Below, piece by piece: positions 38,689 to 46,838 of a stretch of 64,000 bases of DNA. The notes below the pieces were generated by a model, which worked only from the letters and a program-made list of their open reading frames with translations, searched no databases and was not told the DNA's origin. The DNA lies in contig NZ_JAUFQP010000013.1 of NCBI RefSeq assembly GCF_030409805.1, positions 688,501-752,500 of the forward strand, written 5' to 3'. Source of the stretch: Algibacter miyuki. Lineage in GTDB: Bacteria > Bacteroidota > Bacteroidia > Flavobacteriales > Flavobacteriaceae. Position 1 is the stretch's first letter. Each line of letters opens with the position of its first letter. Position numbers and translations under genes: made by a program.

Positions 38689-38785
38689 GGGCGTTTCCCT
38701 CCGGGTCGGGCTTTACGCTATATCTTTTTTCCTTTTAATGGCAAAAAAGGATGCCGCTACAATCCCTAACGCGGGCATATTTGCC
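38689..38785 (-). repeat. Intergenic repeat, copy B
   Basis: On the plus strand it starts GGGCGTTTCCCTCCGGGTCG, continues GGCTTTACGCTATATC, then AAAAAAGGATGCCGCTACAA and TCCCTAACGCGGGCATATTTGCC. Read on the minus strand it has the same block order as copy A. It lies between the PadR operon start and the DUF4870 gene. Confidence 0.8.
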
Positions 38786-38814
38786 AAGTTTTTGGACTTC
38801 AGTATGCCAATAGC

Positions 38815-39252
38815 TTATTTTAAAAACTGAATTGTAAACGGATATTTATACATTTCGCCATCTCTAGCTTTTAAACTCGCCTTAACAATACAAACCAATT
38901 CCAAAATAAAACCGATAATAGCAACCGCGCCTAAAAATCCGCCAATATAAAGTAGAGGCGATGGTTTGCCAATGCTAAAGTGAAAACTCTGAAACCCATT
39001 AAAATCAATACCATTAAAAATTTTGAAAATAAACAAGGGTACTGTTAGCGAACCAATAATAACAGCGTAAAGTAAAATACTTACCTGGAAATTAATAGCC
39101 TGTTTGCCGTGGCGATCTATAAAATCCGATTTATCCTTATTCGTAACCCATAAAACAATGGGCCCAATAAAATTTCCAAACGGAAAAAAGAACCGACTAA
39201 AAGTTGATAAATGAATAAATGTTGCGATGTTTTTTTGGTGGTTATCTAGCAT
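38815..39252 (-). CDS. DUF4870 membrane protein
   Basis: A 145-residue protein with about three membrane segments. It has the family pattern: NIATFIHLSTFSRFFFPFGNFIGPIVLW, then the conserved DRHGKQAINFQVSILLYAVI, then a C-terminal helix pair (GGFLGAVAIIGFILELVCIVKA) and RDGEMYKYPFTIQFLK. Function unknown. In Bacteroidota such genes commonly sit near PspC/PadR operons, as here. Confidence 0.9.
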   Translation of the reverse strand: MLDNHQKNIATFIHLSTFSRFFFPFGNFIGPIVLWVTNKDKSDFIDRHGKQAINFQVSILLYAVIIGSLTVPLFIFKIFNGIDFNGFQSFHFSIGKPSPLLYIGGFLGAVAIIGFILELVCIVKASLKARDGEMYKYPFTIQFLK

Positions 39253-39565
39253 AATTTTAAAACATATAATAGTTTCTTATGCAAATATATGTCTAAAAGA
39301 AGGTACTTTGTTACGCATAGTACTGTAAATTAACATAATTTTAACAAAATCAATCAGCTTTATATTTGTTCTAAACATCTGTAAAACAATACGTATAAGC
39401 CTGGAAGTAAAGGTGGTCTTTCATTTAAAACGTCTTTGGTTGGTTAAAAATAATAAAGCGTTAATCGGGCTTTGTGCTTAATCCTACTACCATAACAGTC
39501 TTCAATATTAAGAAGTAAACTACTAATTATTTTTCATAACTTCGTGAAAACTTAAACTTTTAAAA
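39253..39565. promoter_or_regulatory. 313-base divergent intergenic region with -7-like boxes on both strands
   Basis: TATATTTG occurs on the minus strand at 39289-39282 (30 bases before the DUF4870 ATG) and on the plus strand at 39361-39368 (facing the DUF4442 gene, ~200 bases before its ATG). Neither has a perfect TTG at 19 bases; the plus one has TTT there. No gene is seen in the gap. Confidence 0.45.
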
Positions 39566-40027
39566 ATGACCTTAACACCCAAGAAACTAAATGCCTACAC
39601 CATGTTTAAATTACCTGCAGCTTATTTTTGTGGTGTAAAAACAAAGCATATCGATGACCAAAAATGTTTAGTAACCGTAAAGCATAAATGGATTAACCAA
39701 AACCCGTTTAAGTCTATGTTTTGGGCTGTTCAAGGTATGGCAGCCGAGTTTTCAACAGGCGCTTTAATGATAGGAAAAATTCAAGATTCAGGAAAACGCA
39801 TATCCATGTTGGTCACTTCGCAAACGGCAACATTTACCAAAAAGGCAACCGGTCGAATTATATTTACATGCAAGGACGGCGCTTTAATAGACAAAGCTTT
39901 AAATAATGCCATAGAAACAGGCGAGGGGCAAACGCTTTGGGTAGAATCCGTTGGAGTAAACGAAGACGGTGTAGTGGTTTCAACCTTTAAATTTCAATGG
40001 AGTGTTAAGTTGAAAGCGGCAAAATAA
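39566..40027 (+). CDS. DUF4442 hotdog-fold (thioesterase-like) protein
   Basis: A 153-residue cytoplasmic protein matching DUF4442, a hotdog-fold family related to acyl-CoA thioesterases. Segments KHKWINQNPFKSMFWAVQGM (the helix with the usual N/Q-rich catalytic face) and KKATGRIIFTCKDG are visible. Substrate unknown. It is followed 158 bases later by the AIM24 gene; cotranscription is possible but not certain. Confidence 0.83.
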   Translation: MTLTPKKLNAYTMFKLPAAYFCGVKTKHIDDQKCLVTVKHKWINQNPFKSMFWAVQGMAAEFSTGALMIGKIQDSGKRISMLVTSQTATFTKKATGRIIFTCKDGALIDKALNNAIETGEGQTLWVESVGVNEDGVVVSTFKFQWSVKLKAAK

Positions 40028-40185
40028 AATGGTTTTAATAATTAGTTTTTCTTCTTAAAACCTTTGTTTAACTGGTTTTTATAACTTTTTTACAAATACA
40101 CTGTAACAAACTAGAATTAAGCCAACAAATAAATAATTACGCATATAATTGAATAAATCTTTTTAATAAAATAAACGTTTTAAAA

Positions 40186-40986
40186 ATGACAGCACACGAA
40201 ATAGACTATCAAATTTACGGAGAAGAAATGCAATTTGTAGAAATTGAACTAGATCCGGAAGAAGGGGTAATTGCTGAAGCCGGAAGCTTCATGATGATGG
40301 ACGATGGTATTAATATGGAAACTATTTTTGGAGATGGTTCTCAGAAAGATTCAGGTTTTTTAGGTAAAATTTTAGGTGCAGGAAAGCGTATTTTAACTGG
40401 TGAAAGTTTATTTATGACCGCTTTTTATAATACCGTAATAGGAAAACGAAAAGTATCCTTTGCATCTCCATATCCTGGAAAAATAGTGCCTATAGATTTA
40501 TCGCAATTTGGCGGGAAATTTATTTGCCAGAAAGATGCCTTTTTGTGTGCCGCAAAAGGTGTAAGTGTAGGTATTGAGTTTTCTAAAAAATTAGGACGAG
40601 GGCTTTTTGGAGGTGAAGGTTTTATTATGCAAAAATTAGAAGGCGACGGTATGGCATTTGTTCATGCAGGTGGTACTATGGCTAAAAAAGAATTACGAGC
40701 AGGGGAAACGCTAAGAGTTGATACGGGGTGCATTGTTGGTTTCGATCAAACCGTAAATTACGATATCGAGTTTATTGGAGGTATTAAAAATACTGTATTT
40801 GGGGGCGAAGGCTTGTTTTTTGCAAAATTACAAGGTCCAGGAACCGTATATATTCAGTCTTTACCATTTAGCAGATTGGCAGGTCGAGTTTTAGCATCGG
40901 CACCACGATCTGGTGGCAGTTCTAAAGGCGAGGGCAGTATTCTTGGAGGTATAGGCGATTTATTGGATGGCGATAACAAGTTTTAA
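40186..40986 (+). CDS. AIM24 / TIGR00266 family protein
   Basis: A 266-residue protein: [20 protein letters not shown] opening, [24 protein letters not shown] and a repeated double-psi-like beta pattern ending [19 protein letters not shown]. This is the AIM24 (TIGR00266) family, named for a yeast mitochondrial protein and widespread in bacteria without a defined activity. Length is typical and the C-terminal tail is glycine/serine-rich. A hairpin terminator follows. Confidence 0.93.
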   Translation: MTAHEIDYQIYGEEMQFVEIELDPEEGVIAEAGSFMMMDDGINMETIFGDGSQKDSGFLGKILGAGKRILTGESLFMTAFYNTVIGKRKVSFASPYPGKIVPIDLSQFGGKFICQKDAFLCAAKGVSVGIEFSKKLGRGLFGGEGFIMQKLEGDGMAFVHAGGTMAKKELRAGETLRVDTGCIVGFDQTVNYDIEFIGGIKNTVFGGEGLFFAKLQGPGTVYIQSLPFSRLAGRVLASAPRSGGSSKGEGSILGGIGDLLDGDNKF

Positions 40987-41321
40987 ACACACAGAATATT
41001 ATAAACCGAAATAGCTTAAGAATTTCTTAAGCTGTTTTTTTATCTAAAACAACACAACTAGTATTTAAAGCAATAATCCGTAAAGCTTTGGTAATGCAGT
41101 TGTTTTGTCGTATTTTCTATTTTGCTACTTAAATAAAAGATAAAAACTGAACGAGACATAAAATCGCAAATCTCAATATTAATTAAGCATTAATTATATG
41201 TTAATGTTATCAAAAATTTAAAAATCTTAATTAAAATTCATTAAATTTATAATCTAAACTAAAACCAACGCCTATATTATAATTATACTTTTTATTATAA
41301 ACCTTAATCCTAAATAACATT
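40987..41321. other. 335-base AT-rich gap before the 65-residue protein
   Basis: It holds the terminator at 41013-41044 and then ~270 bases of very AT-rich sequence with no open frame of coding character. Long 5' leaders of this composition may carry the promoter of the small gene at 41322, but no clear TTG/TAnnTTTG pair was found. Confidence 0.4.
41013..41044 (+). terminator. Terminator of the AIM24 gene
   Basis: Perfect 8-bp stem AGCTTAAG / CTTAAGCT with loop AATTT, followed by a T-run, 27 bases after the stop. Confidence 0.82.
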
Positions 41322-41519
41322 ATGTCAAGAGCAATGTTTGAGTACACAAAAACAGTACTTAATAAAGTCAGTTTCGACGCATCGTTGTTTTGCAAAGAAG
41401 TACAGAAGGCGGTAAATAGATTATTGCCTTATGAGATTGAAGAACTAAGAATCTTCATACAGTCATTAGTACAGCAAAACCCTGAATTAGATAAATGCAT
41501 GATATATTTAAAGCATTAA
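41322..41519 (+). CDS. Small conserved-type protein (65 aa)
   Basis: A 65-residue helical protein: MSRAMFEYTKTVLNKVSFD, LFCKEVQKAVNRLLPYE, IEELRIFIQSLVQQNPEL. I recall very similar short proteins in other flavobacteria, always with MFEYTKTVL and LPYEIEEL, but cannot check. There is no signal peptide. It has its own terminator immediately downstream, so it is a stand-alone transcript with a long AT-rich upstream region. Function unknown. Confidence 0.7.
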   Translation: MSRAMFEYTKTVLNKVSFDASLFCKEVQKAVNRLLPYEIEELRIFIQSLVQQNPELDKCMIYLKH

Positions 41520-41524
41520 AAGAT

Positions 41525-41552
41525 AAGCGACCTTAATAGGTCGCTTTTTTTT
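41525..41552 (+). terminator. Terminator of the 65-residue protein gene
   Basis: Stem AAGCGACC / GGTCGCTT with loop TTAATA and eight or more T residues, 6 bases after the stop. Confidence 0.92.
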
Positions 41553-41611
41553 GTCTATCTATAATCTGAGTTTCTGTAATTTTTAACAGAGGTCATAATA
41601 AGAGAGCAGTT

Positions 41612-42634
41612 TTATTGCAGGCCAATAAATTCGGTATCACTTAAGGTTTTCATAAATGATATGAGGTTGCTTTTTTCTGCTTCCGTTAAAGGAATTTTAT
41701 TGTTATTGTCTTTTAAAATAGGATCTAAATTATCGGCTTCAAGAACACCATTATTTAAATAATCTAAAAGTTCATTTAAAGAGGCGAATTGTCCGAAACT
41801 ACCATAAGGCGCTGTGTATTCAATGTTTCTTAAAGAAGGGACTCTAAAACGCATATAATCTTCTGTTGCGCCCGATACTCTTGCGCGTCCAGCTTCTTCT
41901 GTATCTGGATTTATAGGGAATCCAATATTTCTAAAACTTTGATCGGTAAACAATTCGGTACTATGGCAACTAATACATTTATCCTTAAAAATTTGATAGC
42001 CTTGAGTTTCACTTTCAGTAAATGTTTCTCCTTCATTTCGTTTTACTTTGTCGTATTTACTATTTGCTGAAATCAGTGTGTATTCATATTGCGCGATACT
42101 GTTATAAATTCTATCAGCAGTAATATTATTATCTCCGAAAGCTTTGTAGAATAATTCAATATAATCTTCATCGGTTTCAATTTTACTGATAACATTTAAA
42201 ATAGAAGAATCCATTTCTTCATATGTTATAATAGGAACTAGGGGTTGTGCTTCTAATTGAAGCTTGTTTCCGTCCCAATTATAAACCTTCATAAAAGCCA
42301 TGTTTTGAACTGGTGGCGCATTGCGAAGTCCAATTCGGTCTTCAATTCCAATGCCTTTTGTGTTGTGATCGGCAAAAGCATTTTCTTGCATATGGCAACT
42401 GGCGCAGGATATGCTATTATCTGCACTTAATTTTTTTTCGTTGAATAGTTTTTCACCCAATTCAACGCCGTATAGTGTTGGTGTATTGGTAGATACTGTA
42501 CCATTTAACTCTGGAAAACCCAAAGGTATATTCAATGATATTTCAGGATTGTCATAAGAAATTGGCTCAAAGTCGTCATTGTTACAAGATGTTAGTAACA
42601 GTAAAAGAAAGCTAATTCTTATTAGATTTTTCAT
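41612..42634 (-). CDS. Di-heme MbnH/cytochrome-c-peroxidase-family lipoprotein
   Basis: A 340-residue exported di-heme protein. I start it at 42634 (MKNLIRISF), which gives a lipoprotein signal (LLTSCNN, Cys17); an upstream in-frame ATG at 42688 would bury it. There are two c-type heme sites, CASCH (77-81) and CISCH (220-224). The conserved FRVPSLRNIEYTAPYG stretch follows the second heme. In classical CCPs that stretch reads TAPYMHDG; here the Met/His positions are replaced (PYGSFGQF), as fits a MauG/MbnH-type enzyme rather than a simple peroxidase, though the axial ligand cannot be named from sequence. MbnH enzymes use peroxide to convert a Trp of the partner MbnP to kynurenine, creating a copper site. 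The MbnP gene is directly upstream (75-base gap). Confidence 0.86.
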   Translation of the reverse strand: MKNLIRISFLLLLLTSCNNDDFEPISYDNPEISLNIPLGFPELNGTVSTNTPTLYGVELGEKLFNEKKLSADNSISCASCHMQENAFADHNTKGIGIEDRIGLRNAPPVQNMAFMKVYNWDGNKLQLEAQPLVPIITYEEMDSSILNVISKIETDEDYIELFYKAFGDNNITADRIYNSIAQYEYTLISANSKYDKVKRNEGETFTESETQGYQIFKDKCISCHSTELFTDQSFRNIGFPINPDTEEAGRARVSGATEDYMRFRVPSLRNIEYTAPYGSFGQFASLNELLDYLNNGVLEADNLDPILKDNNNKIPLTEAEKSNLISFMKTLSDTEFIGLQ

Positions 42635-42709
42635 TATAAATAAGGTGTTTGGTGCAATATTAAAAGAGCTGGCTTGATGTTTTATCAAAGCCAGCTCTAA
42701 AATTTGAGT

Positions 42710-43582
42710 TTAATTTTCTACAGCAGTTATAGAAAACATACCTGTAAGATCTGTTGTGCCATTACCACCAATATTATCAACAAACTTCATCATTTCTGTG
42801 GCTGTATGCGCACTTGGTGTTGCGTTATTTGTAATATTTGTAGTTGAAACTAATGTCACTGTATTTGATGCACCACTTAAAAAAGCATTAAAATCGGCTT
42901 TAATTATAATTTTAGGCGCACTGTTACCTACCATAGCATTTGTAGGAAGGTCTAAAATGATATTTCTATAAGCATCAACCCCTTGTGTGTATGTGCTTTC
43001 GTCTCCTTGAGTTCCTTCTACTGTACTACCAGAATGGAAAGATAATTCTAGGTTATCGTCACCATAAAAACCTTCAATTTTTGTAAAACGGTATCCGGTT
43101 CCCCATTCCCAATGCATTTCTGTATCGTTTGCTCCAGTTGCTGCGTAAAAATTAGGAAAACTAACTTCGTCTAACGTGTTTAATTCTGTTTTTACTCCCA
43201 ATCCAAATTTTATTTGAGTGTATTCTGTAGAAGGAATATTGCTTAATACATATTGTAATGTTTCTTCTTTAGACTGATCGATAACTGTTGCTCCAGTATC
43301 TAAATTGTTTACATTATAAGGAATTTCAATACCTTCTGCATTAACAAGACGAATGTTACTAATAACATATTTTAATTCTTCAAAGTGATGTACTTGACCT
43401 GCTGTTGAGGTGTTTACTGTGGCATCTGTAGAAGTTGCGTCTCCCAATATAATAGTCGAGTCTCCGAAGGTGTTATTGAATTCTAAAGTGACGTTGTTAG
43501 CTACAGGAACGTCGTCGTCGCTACAAGAAACGATTGCTAATGTGATAAGAGATAAGAATAGGAACTTTTTTAAATTTTTCAT
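42710..43582 (-). CDS. MbnP-family copper-binding-type lipoprotein
   Basis: A 290-residue lipoprotein (AIVSCSDDD, Cys20). It shows the MbnP plan: an N-terminal beta strand VTLEFNNTFG, the HHFEELKYVISNIRL segment near 65-79, DQSKEETLQYVLSNIP, and the key MHWEWGTGYRF region at 156-166 with Trp158 and Trp160. In characterised MbnP/CorA proteins a Trp in this kind of site is oxidised to kynurenine by MbnH and takes part in copper binding. His65/His66 and His157 are further possible ligands. The partner di-heme gene lies downstream and a copper-type TonB receptor gene lies upstream, 40 bases away. Copper handling is strongly implied by context; binding is not shown. Confidence 0.87.
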   Translation of the reverse strand: MKNLKKFLFLSLITLAIVSCSDDDVPVANNVTLEFNNTFGDSTIILGDATSTDATVNTSTAGQVHHFEELKYVISNIRLVNAEGIEIPYNVNNLDTGATVIDQSKEETLQYVLSNIPSTEYTQIKFGLGVKTELNTLDEVSFPNFYAATGANDTEMHWEWGTGYRFTKIEGFYGDDNLELSFHSGSTVEGTQGDESTYTQGVDAYRNIILDLPTNAMVGNSAPKIIIKADFNAFLSGASNTVTLVSTTNITNNATPSAHTATEMMKFVDNIGGNGTTDLTGMFSITAVEN

Positions 43583-43622
43583 TTTTGTAATTTTAATGGT
43601 TATTTTCTTTTATTATTAATGT

Positions 43623-45608
43623 TTAAAAATTCACTTTTAAAGACGTAAAAATGTTACGTCCCATTCGGGGGATATTTCCCCAATCGGCGTAGGTGCTATA
43701 ATATTCATTAAACAGATTTTCGGCACCAATTTGAAAAACCGTTTTGTAATTGTTAATGTAAAATGTATAATCTGCGGAAAGGTTCCAGTTTGTGTAAGAT
43801 GGCGTTTCGTCTTCGCCGTATTCCGGACTGTAATTAAGTTGCTTTACATCGCCATTTAGAGCTGTTAGGAAACCGATTTTTTTATATGAAAAATGCAAAG
43901 ACGTTTGATAACTTAACGGACGGATAAATGGTAAGTTATTTTTATTATCATCTAATCCTCTAGCATAAGTCATGGTACCTTTCCAATGTAAATTATCTAA
44001 AAGCGTGTAATTGGCATTCATGGACAAATTGAATAATGTGGCATAGTCCAAAGAAGTATAACCTTTTACACCAACCGATTGATAATTCATCGGGCTTCCT
44101 TGGCTTAAAATTCTTCCGATGATGTAATTCTGAATATAGAAATAATTCACTTTCGCTTGAATGCCGCCTTTTTTGTTTTTGAAACCAACATTCGCATTAG
44201 CCTCATAAGAAATTTCATTTTCTAAATCTGGATTCCCGATGTAATCGTAACGATCAAAACTATTATAAATATAATAGCCATAACCTTCAGAAACAGAAGG
44301 CGCTCTGTGCCCATAACCGCCACCAGCAGAAAAATTGAAGTCACCTACATTTAATTGATAACTTGTATATAGGTTTGGTAAAAATCGTGTTTTTTCCTGT
44401 GAAGCTCCTGGATGGAAAATCCAGTTAAATTCTGCATACTTGGAATAATTATAGTTTACACCTAAAGTACCTCCATAATTAAGCTGACTTTTTTTAGAAA
44501 TATCCCAAGAATTACTCATGGAAAGCCCAGCGTAACGTGTGGTAACCCAAGGCCAGCTATAAGCAAACATCGTTCTTTCGCTTCGGTCTTGAGGATACAT
44601 CCTCATTTCAGCGATAGATAAATTATTGTAAGCGTTTAACTGTATTTCTGAGGAATAGTTTTCTTTTTTCAGATTTACTTTAGAAACCAAACCATAGGTT
44701 GTACTCCAGCCTGGCATATCCATATGAACCAAATTTTCTGGTCGGGTTGTATCATCCATATAATGCTCAACAGCATTAAAATAAACTTTAGTATCCCAAA
44801 CTTTTACGAGTCCGGTTTCAAAAAACTGCTTGTATGCAGCCGATGTAATTAGGGCTCTAGAAAGCGATAAATCCATAGGAAGTGCTGGGTAACCTACATC
44901 TTTTGCTTTATCAAAAATAGCATCTACCCGTAAGGATGATAATTCACTCGTTTTGTACGCTACGCCTAATGAGGTGTTGAATTTATCGTATTGCGAGTGG
45001 TTTACTTCATCGTTATTTCCGTAACTGTAATTTTCTGCTTTTCTATAGGAAATACTCCCCTCGGCTACAAGTTTGTCGCTAGAATACGCCAAATTACCAA
45101 GGTTGAAAATTTGATTGTTATTAAACTCAAAACCGGTTTGGTAGGCACCAGTCCATTTTTTGCTAAGTCCGAAAGCGGTACTTTTTCGTTTTAAATCGAT
45201 ACTTCCTGCAACAGTTGCTCCATGCAAACTTCCTTCTTGTCCAGATTTCACATCAATATCAGAAAGATTATTACTCTCCACATAAGATGTTACCGGGTCC
45301 ATTTTATCGGTACAGGCTCCAAAAATATGCATCCCGTCTATGGTAACGGTCGAACGTTCCGTACTCATATTATTAAGTAAAGGTTCCCAAGCGTAAGCAC
45401 CACGTTTAATAAAGCTGATGTTCGCATTAGAAGCCAAAAATTCATCAACTGAAACGGCCATTTTCATGTCTGTTTCTATTTTTGATTTTTTAGCAGCAAT
45501 AATTAAAACTTCATCTAAAACAACATCTAAGCTGTCGCTTTTTATCGTCTTATTTTGGGCATTTGCGAATGTTCCAAATAAAAGAATGACTAGTATTATT
45601 CGTTTCAT
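43623..45608 (-). CDS. TonB-dependent receptor with OprC-type copper site
   Basis: A 661-residue outer-membrane receptor. I start it at 45608 (MKRIILVILLFG, signal peptide to FANAQ), 4 bases after the previous stop; an upstream in-frame ATG at 45656 would overlap it by 44 bases. The plug domain has VDEFLASN, TIDGMHIFGACTDKMDPV and GSLHGATVAGSIDL; the barrel ends with LFNEYYSTYADWGNIPRMGR and a C-terminal Phe. The plug holds C99-xxx-M103 (CTDKM) and the barrel holds H282-x-M284 (HYM), the same CxxxM...HxM pair that forms the copper site in Pseudomonas OprC (Cys143, Met147, His323, Met325), with nearly equal spacing. No N-terminal carboxypeptidase-like domain is present. Probably a copper importer. 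Confidence 0.88.
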   Translation of the reverse strand: MKRIILVILLFGTFANAQNKTIKSDSLDVVLDEVLIIAAKKSKIETDMKMAVSVDEFLASNANISFIKRGAYAWEPLLNNMSTERSTVTIDGMHIFGACTDKMDPVTSYVESNNLSDIDVKSGQEGSLHGATVAGSIDLKRKSTAFGLSKKWTGAYQTGFEFNNNQIFNLGNLAYSSDKLVAEGSISYRKAENYSYGNNDEVNHSQYDKFNTSLGVAYKTSELSSLRVDAIFDKAKDVGYPALPMDLSLSRALITSAAYKQFFETGLVKVWDTKVYFNAVEHYMDDTTRPENLVHMDMPGWSTTYGLVSKVNLKKENYSSEIQLNAYNNLSIAEMRMYPQDRSERTMFAYSWPWVTTRYAGLSMSNSWDISKKSQLNYGGTLGVNYNYSKYAEFNWIFHPGASQEKTRFLPNLYTSYQLNVGDFNFSAGGGYGHRAPSVSEGYGYYIYNSFDRYDYIGNPDLENEISYEANANVGFKNKKGGIQAKVNYFYIQNYIIGRILSQGSPMNYQSVGVKGYTSLDYATLFNLSMNANYTLLDNLHWKGTMTYARGLDDNKNNLPFIRPLSYQTSLHFSYKKIGFLTALNGDVKQLNYSPEYGEDETPSYTNWNLSADYTFYINNYKTVFQIGAENLFNEYYSTYADWGNIPRMGRNIFTSLKVNF

Positions 45609-45612
45609 AGCT

Positions 45613-46536
45613 CTAAAATAAAATGTCAATATAAAGCTCACCTTTTGCGCCTTCAATGCCTGGTGTAAATTCTGTGGAAACCTCGGTGCCTTTTATGGTT
45701 TGGCCATTTTCATCTTGAAAAATGAAATTTAGTGTCCAATTTCCGGTCATGGTATAATTTACAACGCCTTGATATAAGCCATTGCTTTGCTGCGTTAGAT
45801 CTTCATTGTTAGGAGACGAATGATTTCCCATAGAAGGTTCTGGCATTCGCGGATCTATTAATAGGGTATAACCATCAACTATGGAATATGAATACTGAGA
45901 CAAATCTGGAAAAGTTCCGGCAGTATTTTCTGGCTTATTGTATTTATAAATGCCAGTAACCAAATCGTTTTGAGCAACGCTTGGGCTTTGAGGAGCAACG
46001 AGCGCAATAAAATATTGTTCATCATCATTTCCTGTAAAGGCCGTCATGTTTAGGTTTAAATTGGTTTGTTCTTCAACCGTAATAAGTTGGTTAACTGCAT
46101 AGGCTTGAGTATCATCTTCAAAATCAATATATAATGACCAGTTTACAGTAGAATTGCTTTCGCTGGTAAATACAGAATATCCTAGGTAATAGCCTTCTGC
46201 TGCATCATATCTTAAATTGTATTCATGCGGACAAGAAGATTTATTGCCATTGGCATCGGTAAATATTGGTAAAAAAGTAACATCAGCACCTTCCAAGTTT
46301 TCATTGGTTTCAGTACTGGTGATTTTTAGGTGAATTTCATTATAACCTTTATAAAGCGTTCCGTTTAGGGCTTCTATATCAATAGTGTAATCGTTACTAA
46401 TAATAGTAGTTACCGTTTCGAATTCAATGTATTCGGTGGTTTCAATGTTTAATTCAGCTTCGTAATCCGTTTTTTCTAGGGTACAAGATGTTACCACAAC
46501 GAAAATTGCAATTACAATAACATGTAAATGTTTCAT
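45613..46536 (-). CDS. Lipoprotein with two FixH/YtkA-like modules
   Basis: A 307-residue lipoprotein (VVTSCTLE, Cys18). It contains two Ig-like modules of the FixH/YtkA type. Module 1 (~60-140) has LEGADVTFLPIFTD, then SCPHEY and GYYLGYSVFTS...VNWSLYIDF. Module 2 (~175-275) has DGYTLLIDPRMPEPSMGNHS, then NGLYQGVVNYTMTGNWTLNF. The PxMPxMGxH block of module 2 gives Met231, Met236 and His239; module 1 has Cys102 and His104 at the matching place. Met/His clusters at this position are copper-binding in related domains. The gene sits between the small CNGKCH gene and the TonB receptor gene, so a role in passing copper at the cell surface is plausible but inferred. Confidence 0.72.
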   Translation of the reverse strand: MKHLHVIVIAIFVVVTSCTLEKTDYEAELNIETTEYIEFETVTTIISNDYTIDIEALNGTLYKGYNEIHLKITSTETNENLEGADVTFLPIFTDANGNKSSCPHEYNLRYDAAEGYYLGYSVFTSESNSTVNWSLYIDFEDDTQAYAVNQLITVEEQTNLNLNMTAFTGNDDEQYFIALVAPQSPSVAQNDLVTGIYKYNKPENTAGTFPDLSQYSYSIVDGYTLLIDPRMPEPSMGNHSSPNNEDLTQQSNGLYQGVVNYTMTGNWTLNFIFQDENGQTIKGTEVSTEFTPGIEGAKGELYIDILF

Positions 46537-46838
46537 TATTTATTGACTGTTTAATTAGAAAGTATAGCAGCATGAGTTGATTGCGATAACCTTTAAAAAC
46601 TAAAAGGAAACCTATCAAAAAAGGAATACAATTGTTGTAATTGTAAGCATGACTACTACAAAACATTTTAAGGAAACGGTATACCCAAGTGCGCTCTAAA
46701 GTTTTTAGATTTAAAAACATGATGTTATACCTTTTTAATAGTGTTTATTAAAAAGAAAGCATGTTAATAGACAGCTAAACATAACTATTTAGCCATACAC
46801 GAATTATGGATTACAGGATGCCTTGTTTTATGAAGAAA
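46537..46838. other. 302-base gap inside the copper locus
   Basis: No convincing gene. A short minus-strand frame at 46454-46720 overlaps the lipoprotein out of frame and has no coding character. No clear terminator was found, so read-through from the small CNGKCH gene at 46839 is possible, as is a second promoter. Confidence 0.4.

Noticed and set aside
46454..46720. Minus-strand frame of 88 codons in the copper locus gap
   Set aside because: It overlaps the start of the FixH/YtkA-like lipoprotein out of frame and has a Cys/Tyr/Asn-rich, non-coding look.
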